Source: Bacteroidota bacterium (GTDB lineage Bacteria; Bacteroidota; Bacteroidia; SXHM01). From it: 64,000 bases of DNA. The position numbers and the translations under genes are program-made. Shown in pieces: positions 1-8,299 of the stretch. The stretch's first letter is position 1, and every line of letters begins with the position of its first letter. Under the pieces are notes generated by a model. It did no database searches, was not told the origin of the DNA, and saw only the letters and a list, made by a program, of their open reading frames with translations. The stretch lies in the NCBI GenBank assembly GCA_947479755.1, contig CANKAM010000006.1:61179-125178 (forward strand), given 5' to 3'.

Positions 1-257
1 AACACCGCGTGGAGTTAGATGCCATTGCCGATAAAACCGAACGCGCCAATCGCTTTGTAGAACTCAGCGTTATGGAACAGGTACACCACGTCAGCAAAAC
101 TTCCATCATCCAAAACTCATGGAAAAACCACAAACGCCCTTCTATCCACGGCTGGGTCTACGACCTCAAAACAGGTATCATCAAAGACCTCAACGTGCTG
201 ATGGACGGCATGGAAGATGTTTCGGGGGTGTATAAGTTTGATGATGCGAAATCTTAA
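1..257 (+). CDS. Beta-carbonic anhydrase, C-terminal part (5' end outside window)
   Basis: This is the C-terminal ~84 residues of an open frame that enters from the left edge. The segment running from the ERANRFVELSVMEQV stretch to HGWVYDLKTGIIKDL matches the end of bacterial beta-class carbonic anhydrases, which interconvert CO2 and bicarbonate using a zinc ion. The zinc-binding Cys/His/Cys residues lie upstream and cannot be checked. The frame ends at TAA 255-257 and is followed by a strong hairpin terminator. The ATG/GTG codons inside the visible part are internal, not starts. Confidence 0.8.
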   Translation, partial: HRVELDAIADKTERANRFVELSVMEQVHHVSKTSIIQNSWKNHKRPSIHGWVYDLKTGIIKDLNVLMDGMEDVSGVYKFDDAKS

Positions 258-278
258 CAAGCTCTGAACCTCAAAAAC

Positions 279-310
279 AAAAAAAGGGAACCGTTTGGTT
301 CCCTTTTTTG
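279..310. terminator. Bidirectional rho-independent terminator
   Basis: The inverted repeat AAAGGGAACC / GGTTCCCTTT around a GTTT loop is flanked by A-runs on the left and T-runs on the right. It lies 22 bases after the carbonic anhydrase stop and can terminate transcription from both sides. Confidence 0.85.
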
Positions 311-328
311 TTGATTCATATCAAAACA

Positions 329-523
329 GCATCCATTTACATCAGAACTGGATCCAAATTTTTTACAACAGCATCCATTTACAACACAACCGGATCCATA
401 TTTTTTGCAACAGCATCCATTTACAACGCAAATGGATCCATATTTTTTACAACAGCATCCATTTACAACGCAACTGGATCCAAACTTTTTACAACAGCAT
501 CCAATTGCAATGCAATTGCATCC
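329..523. repeat. Tandem array, ten 21-bp units, alternating GCATCC / GGATCC starts
   Basis: The hexamers GCATCC or GGATCC start at 329, 350, 371, 392, 413, 434, 455, 476, 497 and 518, so the spacing is exactly 21 bp nine times. The two unit types alternate for the first nine positions, giving a 42-bp higher-order unit. Neighbouring halves form an imperfect hairpin (CATCCATTT / AAATGGATC). The array fills the convergent gap between the carbonic anhydrase and holA and runs into the holA stop codon. The frames open through it (14-residue repeats) are a by-product of a 42-bp period and do not look like a protein. Confidence 0.9.
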
Positions 524-1548
524 TAATGCATCGCTTTGAAGAAAAACTCCTTCAGCAACTCACCATGCTCGGTGCTCGGGTTATCCACCCCTTTTGATTT
601 AACATCCATTTCGCGCAGCCATCCAATAATCTGGCGCACCTTACGCTCATTATAATTACGTGCAGCCGTTTCATAATCTTTCATATAATAAGGATTAACC
701 CCCAACTCACCCGCAATTTGTGCCGAAGGAACAGAAGCCTTCAGAAAATGATACTTCATCAACTTCGTAAAATAACCATACAGCGTAGCCATAATCAAAG
801 GCAGCGGATGCTCCTTCTGGTTCTGCGCAAAATAATGCACAATACGCGTAGTCTTCAAAACATCACGCTCACCAAAAACCTTTTGCAACTCAAAAACATT
901 GTAGTCTTTGCTTATACCAATGTTGCGCTCAATAATATCCGAAGTAAGCGCAGCCCCTTTAGGCAAACTGATAAACACCTTACCCGTTTCGTTCACAATC
1001 TTTCCCAAATCATTTCCCAGATACTCCGCCAGCAAATTCGCATTCCGCGCATCAATCACATAACCCTTGCGCTTCACATAATCCGCAATCCATTCCGCCA
1101 CCTTATAATCCTTCAGCTTCTCCGATTCAAACAAAACACCCATCTTGTCAATCGTTTTAGCCAGCGCCTTGCGCTTGTCAAGCTTCTTATATTTATAGCA
1201 AATCACCAGCAGCGTACTTTTCTGCGGCTTCTCCACATACGCCAGCAAAGGGTTGGCATCCTCCGACTTTTTAGGTTCAAGGTTCTTGATATTCTGCGCC
1301 TCCTTCACAATCACCACCTGATAATCACCCATCATCGGAAAACGTTTCGCCTCACTGATAACCGTCAGCAAATCCACATCACCACCGTAAAGCACACTCT
1401 GGTTAAACTCCTTCTGCCCCTCGTCCAGCACATGCTCCGCAATATAATTCGCAATCACATCAATATAAAACGGCTCCTCTCCCATCAGGAAATAAACCGG
1501 TTTATAAATCCCGTTCTTTAAATCTTTTATAATCTGCTCGAAGGTCAA
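523..1548 (-). CDS. holA: DNA polymerase III subunit delta
   Basis: A 341-residue protein of the usual HolA length. The N-terminal part has the degenerate ATPase-like opening YFLMGEEPFYID (about residues 20-31), typical of the delta subunit, which opens the beta sliding clamp within the clamp loader. The central segment around LLVICYKYKKLDKR and the C-terminal helical collar region (LPLIMATLYGYFTKLMKYHFL) also fit the family. Start ATG at 1548. The stop codon (523-525) lies at the last unit of the adjacent 21-bp array. It stands alone here, convergent with the carbonic anhydrase and divergent from the downstream surface protein. Confidence 0.92.
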   Translation of the reverse strand: MTFEQIIKDLKNGIYKPVYFLMGEEPFYIDVIANYIAEHVLDEGQKEFNQSVLYGGDVDLLTVISEAKRFPMMGDYQVVIVKEAQNIKNLEPKKSEDANPLLAYVEKPQKSTLLVICYKYKKLDKRKALAKTIDKMGVLFESEKLKDYKVAEWIADYVKRKGYVIDARNANLLAEYLGNDLGKIVNETGKVFISLPKGAALTSDIIERNIGISKDYNVFELQKVFGERDVLKTTRIVHYFAQNQKEHPLPLIMATLYGYFTKLMKYHFLKASVPSAQIAGELGVNPYYMKDYETAARNYNERKVRQIIGWLREMDVKSKGVDNPSTEHGELLKEFFFKAMH

Positions 1549-1604
1549 AGCGTGTTCTTTTTTATCCGCCCAAACTTAGCAAAATCCTACGTCATGCAGA
1601 TAAT

Positions 1605-1630
1605 GTCACATCGAGCGTAGTCGAGATGCC
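1605..1630. repeat. Short dispersed repeat fragment (GTCACATCGAGCGTAGTCGAGATG type)
   Basis: The segment begins GTCACATCGAGCGTAGTCGA, a sequence I recognise as a frequent intergenic dispersed repeat of Bacteroidota genomes. Only one arm is present here, in the 125-base divergent gap between holA and the LVIVD-repeat gene. Confidence 0.45.
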
Positions 1631-1673
1631 AACTCAAAAAGTAAACCCTAACTTTGCCGCAAACAATTTATAA

Positions 1674-3062
1674 ATGAAAAAGCACACACTCCTATTTTCT
1701 ATTTTCTATCTCCTATCATCTATTTTCTATCCTCTCACCTCCACCGCCCAAGACAGCCTCAACATCCACCTCCTCTACCACTGGCAAGATACCACCCTCA
1801 CCGATTTCACCTCCCACCAAAGCATCTACAACGAAATCTTCGGCTTTGTGCAAGATGGAAAAGAATACGGTGTAATAGGCTCCACCGTTGGTGCACACAT
1901 TTTTGATGTTACCGATGCACAGAATATCTTTCCGGTAATTACCATACCTGCCGCATCACAAGGTGCATCCGTTGTAAACCGCGATTACGATTTCTTCAAC
2001 GGCCACCTCTACATTGTAGGCGACCAGTCTGGCGCTCGTTTCCAGATTGCCGATGTTTCCTTCCTCCCCGATTCAGCTCCCATCGTTTATGATTCTAATT
2101 CGCTTTTCTCACGCGCACATACCATCACCGTTGATGCACCCACCGCACGCCTCTATGCCAATGGCGGAGATGGCGAAATGAGTATTTACGATATTTCTAA
2201 TCCTTCGCAGCCATCACTCCTGCTCAACTGTACAACTCTTCCCGTCTGGAGTTCCATACAATATGTACACGACTGCTTTGCAAAAAATGATACCGTTTAT
2301 TGTCATGCCGCACAGCGCGGTTTGTTTGTTATGGACTTTACCGATATACAAAACCCTGCCCTGCTGGGTTCGGTAACACAATACCCGCAGCAAGGCTACA
2401 ACCATTCAGGCTGGCTGCACAACGATGGCGCAATGTATGCGCAGGCCGATGAAAACCACGGCTTTGATGTAAAACTCTTCGATGTTTCCAACCTCAGCGA
2501 CATCACCCTCATTGACACAATCGGCTCCGGCATCAGCGAAGCCTACTCCATTCCCCACAACGTAGTGTGGCGCGATGATTTTCTCTATGTAAGCTACTAC
2601 CACGATGGACTTTACATCTTCAACTGCTCCGACCCCGAAAACATTTTCATCAGCGGCTTCTACGACACCTGCGTGTTACCCGATACCAATAACTACCGCG
2701 GCAACTGGGGCGTCTATCCCTTATTGCCTTCCGGCAAAATCTTAGCCTCCGATATGCAAAACGGATTTTATGTATTTGATGTTAGCGCAGCTACAGGCAT
2801 TCATGAATCACCATCAGCCGATGATCTTACGGTTGTCTTTCCAAATCCTTTCCGCGATGGATTTAATATTTCCATTCCAGATGCAACCAAAAATAATTAC
2901 ACCTATGAATTGCTGGACATAAATGCAAAACTACTTCAGCAAGGAACAATAAGCCGCACTATTTCTTCCATCAATACCGGAAAAGATATTCCGTCAGGAA
3001 ATTATTTTCTAAGGATTAACGCAAACAGAAAATCGTTTACTAAAAAATTAGTGAAGCAATAA
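1674..3062 (+). CDS. Choice-of-anchor B (LVIVD-repeat) surface protein with T9SS type A sorting domain
   Basis: A 462-residue secreted protein. Residues 1-26 are a signal peptide ending TSTAQ. Residues ~30-370 contain repeated segments of the kind GAHIFDVTDAQN, MSIYDISNPSQPS and LFVMDFTDIQNPA, the LVIVD/choice-of-anchor B beta-propeller seen in Bacteroidota surface proteins. The last ~80 residues, from VVFPNPFRDGF to FTKKLVKQ, form a T9SS type A C-terminal domain, which directs export through the outer membrane and attachment or release at the surface. Ligand unknown. Start ATG 1674 is 17 bases after a TAACTTTG element (1649-1656) that could be the -7 promoter box. The signal-peptide DNA is built from repeated TCTATTTTCTAT-like words. 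Confidence 0.85.
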   Translation: MKKHTLLFSIFYLLSSIFYPLTSTAQDSLNIHLLYHWQDTTLTDFTSHQSIYNEIFGFVQDGKEYGVIGSTVGAHIFDVTDAQNIFPVITIPAASQGASVVNRDYDFFNGHLYIVGDQSGARFQIADVSFLPDSAPIVYDSNSLFSRAHTITVDAPTARLYANGGDGEMSIYDISNPSQPSLLLNCTTLPVWSSIQYVHDCFAKNDTVYCHAAQRGLFVMDFTDIQNPALLGSVTQYPQQGYNHSGWLHNDGAMYAQADENHGFDVKLFDVSNLSDITLIDTIGSGISEAYSIPHNVVWRDDFLYVSYYHDGLYIFNCSDPENIFISGFYDTCVLPDTNNYRGNWGVYPLLPSGKILASDMQNGFYVFDVSAATGIHESPSADDLTVVFPNPFRDGFNISIPDATKNNYTYELLDINAKLLQQGTISRTISSINTGKDIPSGNYFLRINANRKSFTKKLVKQ

Positions 3063-3075
3063 CAATCAGTTCATC

Positions 3076-3120
3076 TGAAAATGAAAAAGTCCCGCGGTAC
3101 CGCGGGACTTTTTCATTTCA
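3076..3120. terminator. Bidirectional terminator between convergent genes
   Basis: A near-perfect palindrome centred on GTAC at 3097-3100: GAAAAAGTCCCGCG / CGCGGGACTTTTTC, extending further outward on both sides with one unpaired A. It separates two convergent genes and has T-tracts in both directions. Confidence 0.9.
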
Positions 3121-3133
3121 CACTTAATTATTC

Positions 3134-5491
3134 CTATTCAAATATAATCGTCATCTCTACCCTGCGGTTTTTCTGGCGGCCTTCCGGTGTTGCATTGTCT
3201 GCAATCGGACGGGTTTCTCCAAAGTATTCTACAACAATTTTATCTCCGTTTGCACCACGATCAGTCAGGTATTTTTTAATTGCAGATGCACGTTGATTAG
3301 ACAGAGTCATATTCTTAGCATCATCACCTGAGTTATCTGTATGCCCCGCAAGTTTTAATCCCCACTTAGGATTTTTAACAAGCAGATCGCCCAGTTCACT
3401 CAGTGAAGTGAATGATACCGCACGTATAATATCTTTTCCGCTGTCGAACTCAAGGTTGTCAAACGCACGTTTGATAATTGCCTCTTCTTCTTTCTTCAAC
3501 TTAGGACAACCGCGATTTTCAGGATCTCCGGGAGTTTTAGGACAATCATCATCTTTATCCAACACCGTGTCACCATCGGTGTCAAGATACGGACAGCCCT
3601 TGTTTTCGGCAGGTCCAGGAGAGTCAATACAACTGTCGTCTTTATCCAATACACCATCAGCATCTTTATCACCATAGGGGCATCCTTTGTTCTCAGCAGG
3701 TCCGGAAACATCTATACAATCATCTGCATTATCAAGAACACCATCACTGTCTTTATCACCGTATGGACATCCGTTATTCTCAATAGGACCGGCAACATCA
3801 ATACACTGGTCGGCATTGTCTAGAACACCATCACTGTCTTTGTCACCATAAGGACAACCGTTATTTTCAACAGGGCCGGCAACATCAATACACTTATCTG
3901 CATTGTCAAGAACTCCATCAAGGTCAATATCACCATACGGGCAACCTCCGTTTTCAACAGGTCCGGCAACATCCACACATTTATCAGTTTTATCCAATAC
4001 ACCGTCATTGTCAATGTCTGAAGTTTTACGTTTGCTGTCACCACCAAAAGCAATAGGAACTTTTAATCCTCCATATATATTTACACCACGAATGTTTTTG
4101 CTGAATGCCAGATTTAGAATATCCGAAGAGCCTATAAATAAAGGCCCAATTTGCATAAATGCACCGGCATTCAGGTATTGCATACCGTAATACGATACAG
4201 GAATACCAAAGCTAAACCAGCTGATTTCAAATCGGGGAGTAATGGTGTATCTTGAAATTTCACGCACTTTGGCATCGTGACCAAAATTGCTGGTTGCCAT
4301 AAAAGCGGTGAAGTTAGTATAGAAGCCCACCTTTTTAAACGGGCGGTAGTCCAGCGTAAGCATATACGAGGTAGGCAGCCTCATTTTATAGGTTTCTTTA
4401 TTGTCAGAAAGTTTGGTTGCACCCAAGCTGTCCAACCAACCACCATCTGAACTCAATTCTGCATTATTAATGTTATAGTTCTGCCAGTTAATAGCAAAAT
4501 CATAAATTTCGGGATGCTTGGTGAACTTTATGCTTCCTATATCAAGAGCCGAAATTCCCACTTTAAGTTTGTATTTATTTTTGTTGCGCGGCTCATCTTT
4601 CATATCACTTTTGCCACTGTTGTAATCAGCAAAATCAGGGCGATATTCATACACCACACCAAAATCAAACCCCACACCACTTCCGCTGATGTATTTATCA
4701 AAACTGCCACCGTTAAGCGGAATATTATCACTCACACCTGCACGGATAGTAGCGTTATTAGCTGTAAGCTCAGGTTCATAAAGCGACAGACTATCATTGG
4801 CATAAAACTTAACCGAAACATCCTCATTGTAGAAATATGCCGAAGCGATACCCATCAGGTATTTTACCGTAACACCGGCTTTCAGGAAATGAACATCTTT
4901 ATTGAGTATCACGCGGCCATACGTTAAACCAATCTCGCCCCAAGCCATGGAACTTATTCTGGATTTATTCATATTAAACTCTCTGTTATACAAGAGGCTA
5001 TCCGAAAACTCTGACAGACCAATATTCACAAAATCCTGCAAAAAATTATCTACGTTAACAATAGCTCTTACCCTTGAAGTAACCGCAATCCCGTTTTTAC
5101 GATTAATTGAAAACATAAAAGAAGGACCCATTATGTCAGAACGGAACATAAGATTTTTTGTAGATGAGTTTGTTTTCTGAATTAACTCACTTAGTCTGAA
5201 ATCCTGAAATGAGTATGTAGAATCAAACGTGGGCAGGTTCTTAGGGCCAAAAACATATTTTCTGTTTACCTTTATGTAGTTATTAGAAAACAGATTATCA
5301 CCTGTGAACAGATTAATCTCAACCTGCATGCGATTATCCGCTACCTCAGCCGGCTGATAAAGAACACCGTTTAATCCGCTGAAGTTGCCTTGCGAAAAAC
5401 CAAGATAGCCCTGAGCAAAAGAACTGCTGATTGAATATAAAAGGAATGCAAATAAAAATAATAAACGAAGATTTGTAGCTGTTTTTTTCAT
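3134..5491 (-). CDS. DUF5723-like outer-membrane protein with TSP type-3 repeats and OmpA domain
   Basis: A 785-residue envelope protein. A signal peptide (residues 1-27, ending SSFAQ) is followed by a ~450-residue beta-rich region resembling DUF5723 (PorV/FadL-like outer-membrane proteins). Six 29-residue thrombospondin type-3 repeats follow (D-D-DGVLD--D-C---GP-EN-GCPYG, about residues 490-665), calcium-binding linkers rich in Asp. The C-terminal ~115 residues are an OmpA-like peptidoglycan-binding domain (KLAGHTDNSG, ENQRASAIKKYL-like helix, GRQKNRRVEM). It probably spans the outer membrane and anchors to the cell wall. The TSP3 block is an 87-bp tandem repeat in the DNA, with units becoming less alike toward the OmpA end. 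Monocistronic; the 3' end faces the 3076-3120 terminator. Confidence 0.85.
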   Translation of the reverse strand: MKKTATNLRLLFLFAFLLYSISSSFAQGYLGFSQGNFSGLNGVLYQPAEVADNRMQVEINLFTGDNLFSNNYIKVNRKYVFGPKNLPTFDSTYSFQDFRLSELIQKTNSSTKNLMFRSDIMGPSFMFSINRKNGIAVTSRVRAIVNVDNFLQDFVNIGLSEFSDSLLYNREFNMNKSRISSMAWGEIGLTYGRVILNKDVHFLKAGVTVKYLMGIASAYFYNEDVSVKFYANDSLSLYEPELTANNATIRAGVSDNIPLNGGSFDKYISGSGVGFDFGVVYEYRPDFADYNSGKSDMKDEPRNKNKYKLKVGISALDIGSIKFTKHPEIYDFAINWQNYNINNAELSSDGGWLDSLGATKLSDNKETYKMRLPTSYMLTLDYRPFKKVGFYTNFTAFMATSNFGHDAKVREISRYTITPRFEISWFSFGIPVSYYGMQYLNAGAFMQIGPLFIGSSDILNLAFSKNIRGVNIYGGLKVPIAFGGDSKRKTSDIDNDGVLDKTDKCVDVAGPVENGGCPYGDIDLDGVLDNADKCIDVAGPVENNGCPYGDKDSDGVLDNADQCIDVAGPIENNGCPYGDKDSDGVLDNADDCIDVSGPAENKGCPYGDKDADGVLDKDDSCIDSPGPAENKGCPYLDTDGDTVLDKDDDCPKTPGDPENRGCPKLKKEEEAIIKRAFDNLEFDSGKDIIRAVSFTSLSELGDLLVKNPKWGLKLAGHTDNSGDDAKNMTLSNQRASAIKKYLTDRGANGDKIVVEYFGETRPIADNATPEGRQKNRRVEMTIIFE

Positions 5492-5589
5492 AATGGTATA
5501 GTTTGGATGCCAAAAGTAGAAATATCCTACTAAAGGAGTAGCGCAAAAATACCAAGTTACTAACAGAGCAGGGTGAAAACGAAAACTGC

Positions 5590-6837
5590 TTAATCAATAA
5601 AAGAAAACAATCTGCCCCAGCGAATCTTCTTCAGGAAACTCTCATTTTTATCTAACGAAAGCCAGATGAAGACTGCTTTACCTACAATATGGTCTTCGGG
5701 AACAAAGCCCCAGAAACGGCTGTCGGCTGAGTTGTGGCGGTTATCACCCATCATAAAGTAGTAGTCTAATGCAAAGGTGTAGCTGGTTGCTTCTTTACCG
5801 TTGATTAGGATTTTTCCGGTGGAAGTATCCAAGGTGTTGCCTTCATAAACAGTAATAATACGCTCGTAAATAGGTAGATTTTTTGCAGTCAGTTCAATGG
5901 TTGCTCCTTTCTTAGGAATTACAAGCGGACCAAAATTATCCACGTTCCAGGGATAAGCAGGTGTATGAGGAAAAATGTAATCAGCAAAAACATCTTTGCT
6001 CATGTTAGCTTCTTCTACGCTGATTACATTATCAAACTCTTTTACTTTTTCTGCAACGGGCTTGGTCATTCGTAAGCTCCACTCACCCAGATTGGTGATG
6101 GGCGAACCCTCTGTAATGTCTAGCTTTTTAAGATTTTTTGGATTGAAACCGGTACCGTCAGTTTTTACATTGTAGGCAAACTGCATGTCAGCCGGATTCT
6201 CATTTGCCTTGCTGTTCAGGTAAACCTGCTTGTCAACAATGAGTAATGTATCACCGGGAATAGCAATGCAACGCTTGATATAATTCTCGCGCTTATCAAC
6301 CGGACGAAAATCTTCCATCGGATAATTGAACACCACTACATCGTTGTTTTTTATTTTTCCGAAACCCGGCAAACGTCTGTAATCCCATTTAATCCAATCG
6401 AGATAGGATTTAGTGTTTTTTGTCAAAGGCATGGTATGATGCGCAAACGGAAACGACAACGGAGTATTTGGAATACGCGGACCATAGCTCAACTTGCTCA
6501 CAAAAAGAAAATCGCCAATCAGCAATGATTTTTCCATTGACGAAGTGGGAATAGTATATGCCTCAATGGTGAACATACGAATGAACGTAGCAGCCACCAC
6601 AGCAAATACAATCGCATCAACCCATTCGCGGGTAGCTGACTTTTTCTTCTTAGGGTCAATGGTCAGATAAAAAAGAGTTATCAATCCCTGAGAAACGATG
6701 AAGAAGGTAAGCGCCTGAACCACACTTACTCCGGCAGAACCGATGAGGATGTATAAAAACATCAGTACACTCAATACCGAAAGTGATACAAACCAGATTT
6801 TCTGTTTGGTTGTCAGTCTGTCAAAACGTTGTTTCAT
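5590..6837 (-). CDS. lepB: Signal peptidase I
   Basis: A 415-residue inner-membrane serine protease that removes Sec signal peptides. Hydrophobic segments lie at about residues 15-33, 37-58 and 73-90. The catalytic Ser100 is in TIPTSSMEKSL and the general base Lys188 in NYIKRCIAIPGD. The C-terminal box MMGDNRHNSADSRFWGFVP (S26 motif E) is intact. It is longer than E. coli LepB because of an insert between the two catalytic boxes, as is common in Bacteroidota. It lies 19 bases downstream of dapB in the parA-parB-DUF5683-dapB-lepB string. Confidence 0.95.
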   Translation of the reverse strand: MKQRFDRLTTKQKIWFVSLSVLSVLMFLYILIGSAGVSVVQALTFFIVSQGLITLFYLTIDPKKKKSATREWVDAIVFAVVAATFIRMFTIEAYTIPTSSMEKSLLIGDFLFVSKLSYGPRIPNTPLSFPFAHHTMPLTKNTKSYLDWIKWDYRRLPGFGKIKNNDVVVFNYPMEDFRPVDKRENYIKRCIAIPGDTLLIVDKQVYLNSKANENPADMQFAYNVKTDGTGFNPKNLKKLDITEGSPITNLGEWSLRMTKPVAEKVKEFDNVISVEEANMSKDVFADYIFPHTPAYPWNVDNFGPLVIPKKGATIELTAKNLPIYERIITVYEGNTLDTSTGKILINGKEATSYTFALDYYFMMGDNRHNSADSRFWGFVPEDHIVGKAVFIWLSLDKNESFLKKIRWGRLFSFID

Positions 6838-6856
6838 TATTTTATTTTCTAATTAC

Positions 6857-7582
6857 TTACTTCATCATAAAACTAAGCATGTCGTGCATGGTAAAAACGC
6901 CACGCTTATCACGCACCCACTCTGCAGCCATTACTGCACCCAGCGCAAAACCTTTGCGGTTGTGTGCAGTGTGTTTTAATTCAATATCGTCAATATCTGA
7001 GGTCCAGGTTACGGTGTGCGTTCCGGGGACTTTATCTATACGCTTTGAAACTATTCCAAGCACATCTTCTTTATCTGTTGCTTCATTCACCCACGATTTT
7101 TTTCTGTCGTACTTTTCAATAATGCCTTCGGCAAGTTTCAGTGCTGTTCCGCTTGGCGAATCTAATTTTTCGGTGTGGTGAATTTCTTCCATTGTCACAT
7201 TGTAACCATCCTGCTTCTTCATCATCAAGGCCAGTTTGTTGTTGATTTCAAAAAACAGGTTCACACCTATGCTGAAGTTGGAAGCATAAAACAAAGTCTG
7301 ACCGTTTTTTTCGCATACCTGCTTTACATGGTCTAACTGTTCCATCCAGCCGGTTGTGCCTACCACCACCGGAACATTTACATCAAAACTGTGGAAGATA
7401 TTCTGAATAGTGCTTTGCGGGGTGCTGAATTCTATGGCTACATCAGCACTCGCAAGCAAAGTTTTTGCATTTGTCCAGTCACTTTCAACATCAATTTTTA
7501 CAACAATCTCATGCCCTCTTTCAAGCGCAATTTTCTCAATTTCCTTTCCCATTTTCCCGTAGCCGAGAAGAGCAATTTTCAT
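6857..7582 (-). CDS. dapB: 4-hydroxy-tetrahydrodipicolinate reductase
   Basis: A 241-residue NAD(P)H-dependent enzyme of the lysine/diaminopimelate pathway, which feeds peptidoglycan and lysine synthesis. The nucleotide-binding loop GYGKMG is at residues 7-12. The signature EIHHTEKLDSPSGTA (from about residue 133) carries the catalytic His135 and Lys139. VVGTTGW and the C-terminal HTAHNRKGFALGAV also fit. Start ATG 7582; a TACATTTG element on the minus strand (7605-7612) lies 23 bases upstream and may be the -7 box of its own promoter. Followed closely by lepB. Confidence 0.95.
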   Translation of the reverse strand: MKIALLGYGKMGKEIEKIALERGHEIVVKIDVESDWTNAKTLLASADVAIEFSTPQSTIQNIFHSFDVNVPVVVGTTGWMEQLDHVKQVCEKNGQTLFYASNFSIGVNLFFEINNKLALMMKKQDGYNVTMEEIHHTEKLDSPSGTALKLAEGIIEKYDRKKSWVNEATDKEDVLGIVSKRIDKVPGTHTVTWTSDIDDIELKHTAHNRKGFALGAVMAAEWVRDKRGVFTMHDMLSFMMK

Positions 7583-7662
7583 AGAATTATTAAATTATGA
7601 ATGGCAAATGTAAAGGATAGAACGCTGATTGTTATGTTTATTAAGATATTTTATGATTCGTT

Positions 7663-8205
7663 CTACTTCAGAACAAACGTAACTCTTGCGCCTGTATAAG
7701 GCTGCCGGTTAAAACCCATATCCCTGAACTCAGGCTGTATGCGCATACTCAGATTATCACTTACATCAAAATCGTACAGGTGAGCATCCACAGCCGCATC
7801 AATCAGGTTCATTACGTAGAGTAATCCAATGCCGATGTAACACAAGTCACGGTTGCGCCTGTAATAATCAACATTACTGATTAATTCTGCATCTGAGACA
7901 AGCCCGTTAAACTCATCAACGGTAAGCGAGTCGGAATCTACACGATATCCGTAAGCAGATTTAAAACGGCCGTATTCGGTATGATTAAAAATTACACCGT
8001 AAGTAAGCGCAGCAAAACCACCATAAATGATAGGAACTTTCCAGTATTTTTTGTTGTAGCACTGACCTAATCCCGGTAAAGCAAGCGACAGCAGGGTTGC
8101 TTTGGTGGGTGAGTGTTTTTTCTTTACGGCAAGGGTGTCGTTCTTCTGGGCGAAAACCTGAAGCGAGAAAGCCAATACAAAAAATATAGCAATTATTTTT
8201 TTCAA
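7663..8205 (-). CDS. DUF5683 domain protein
   Basis: A 180-residue protein with a signal peptide (1-19, ending QVFAQ) followed by the segment KATLLSLALPGLGQCYNKKYWKVP, characteristic of DUF5683. Two or three hydrophobic stretches (about residues 55-70 and 120-140) suggest membrane association. Function unknown. Its place between parB and dapB is a recurrent Bacteroidota gene order, so a cell-envelope or division-related role is plausible but only inferred. Confidence 0.75.
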   Translation of the reverse strand: MKKIIAIFFVLAFSLQVFAQKNDTLAVKKKHSPTKATLLSLALPGLGQCYNKKYWKVPIIYGGFAALTYGVIFNHTEYGRFKSAYGYRVDSDSLTVDEFNGLVSDAELISNVDYYRRNRDLCYIGIGLLYVMNLIDAAVDAHLYDFDVSDNLSMRIQPEFRDMGFNRQPYTGARVTFVLK

Positions 8206-8218
8206 TTACTCTGTATTT

Positions 8219-8269
8219 CTTAGCGCCTTCGCGCCTTCGCGGTTATTTTTTTACCGCTAAGTCGCTAAG
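8219..8269. repeat. Dispersed inverted-repeat element (CTTAGCGCCTTCGCG family)
   Basis: The element starts CTTAGCG and ends CGCTAAG, with an internal CGCCTTCGCGCCTTCGCGGT and a second nested arm (GCGGT / ACCGC around a T-run). I recognise this as a widespread short palindromic intergenic repeat of Bacteroidota and related phyla. It fills most of the 94-base gap between parB and the DUF5683 gene and may fold into an RNA hairpin between the two cistrons. Confidence 0.7.
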
Positions 8270-8299
8270 ATGCAAAGTTTTTAAAGTAGACGTTTTGCC

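Noticed and set aside
308..526. Plus-strand open frames of 72 and 100 residues across the first array
   Set aside because: A 42-bp period without stops keeps frames open automatically; no start context, no protein-like composition.
718..1521. Plus-strand 267-residue frame opposite holA
   Set aside because: Antisense shadow with no recognisable protein character; holA is clear.
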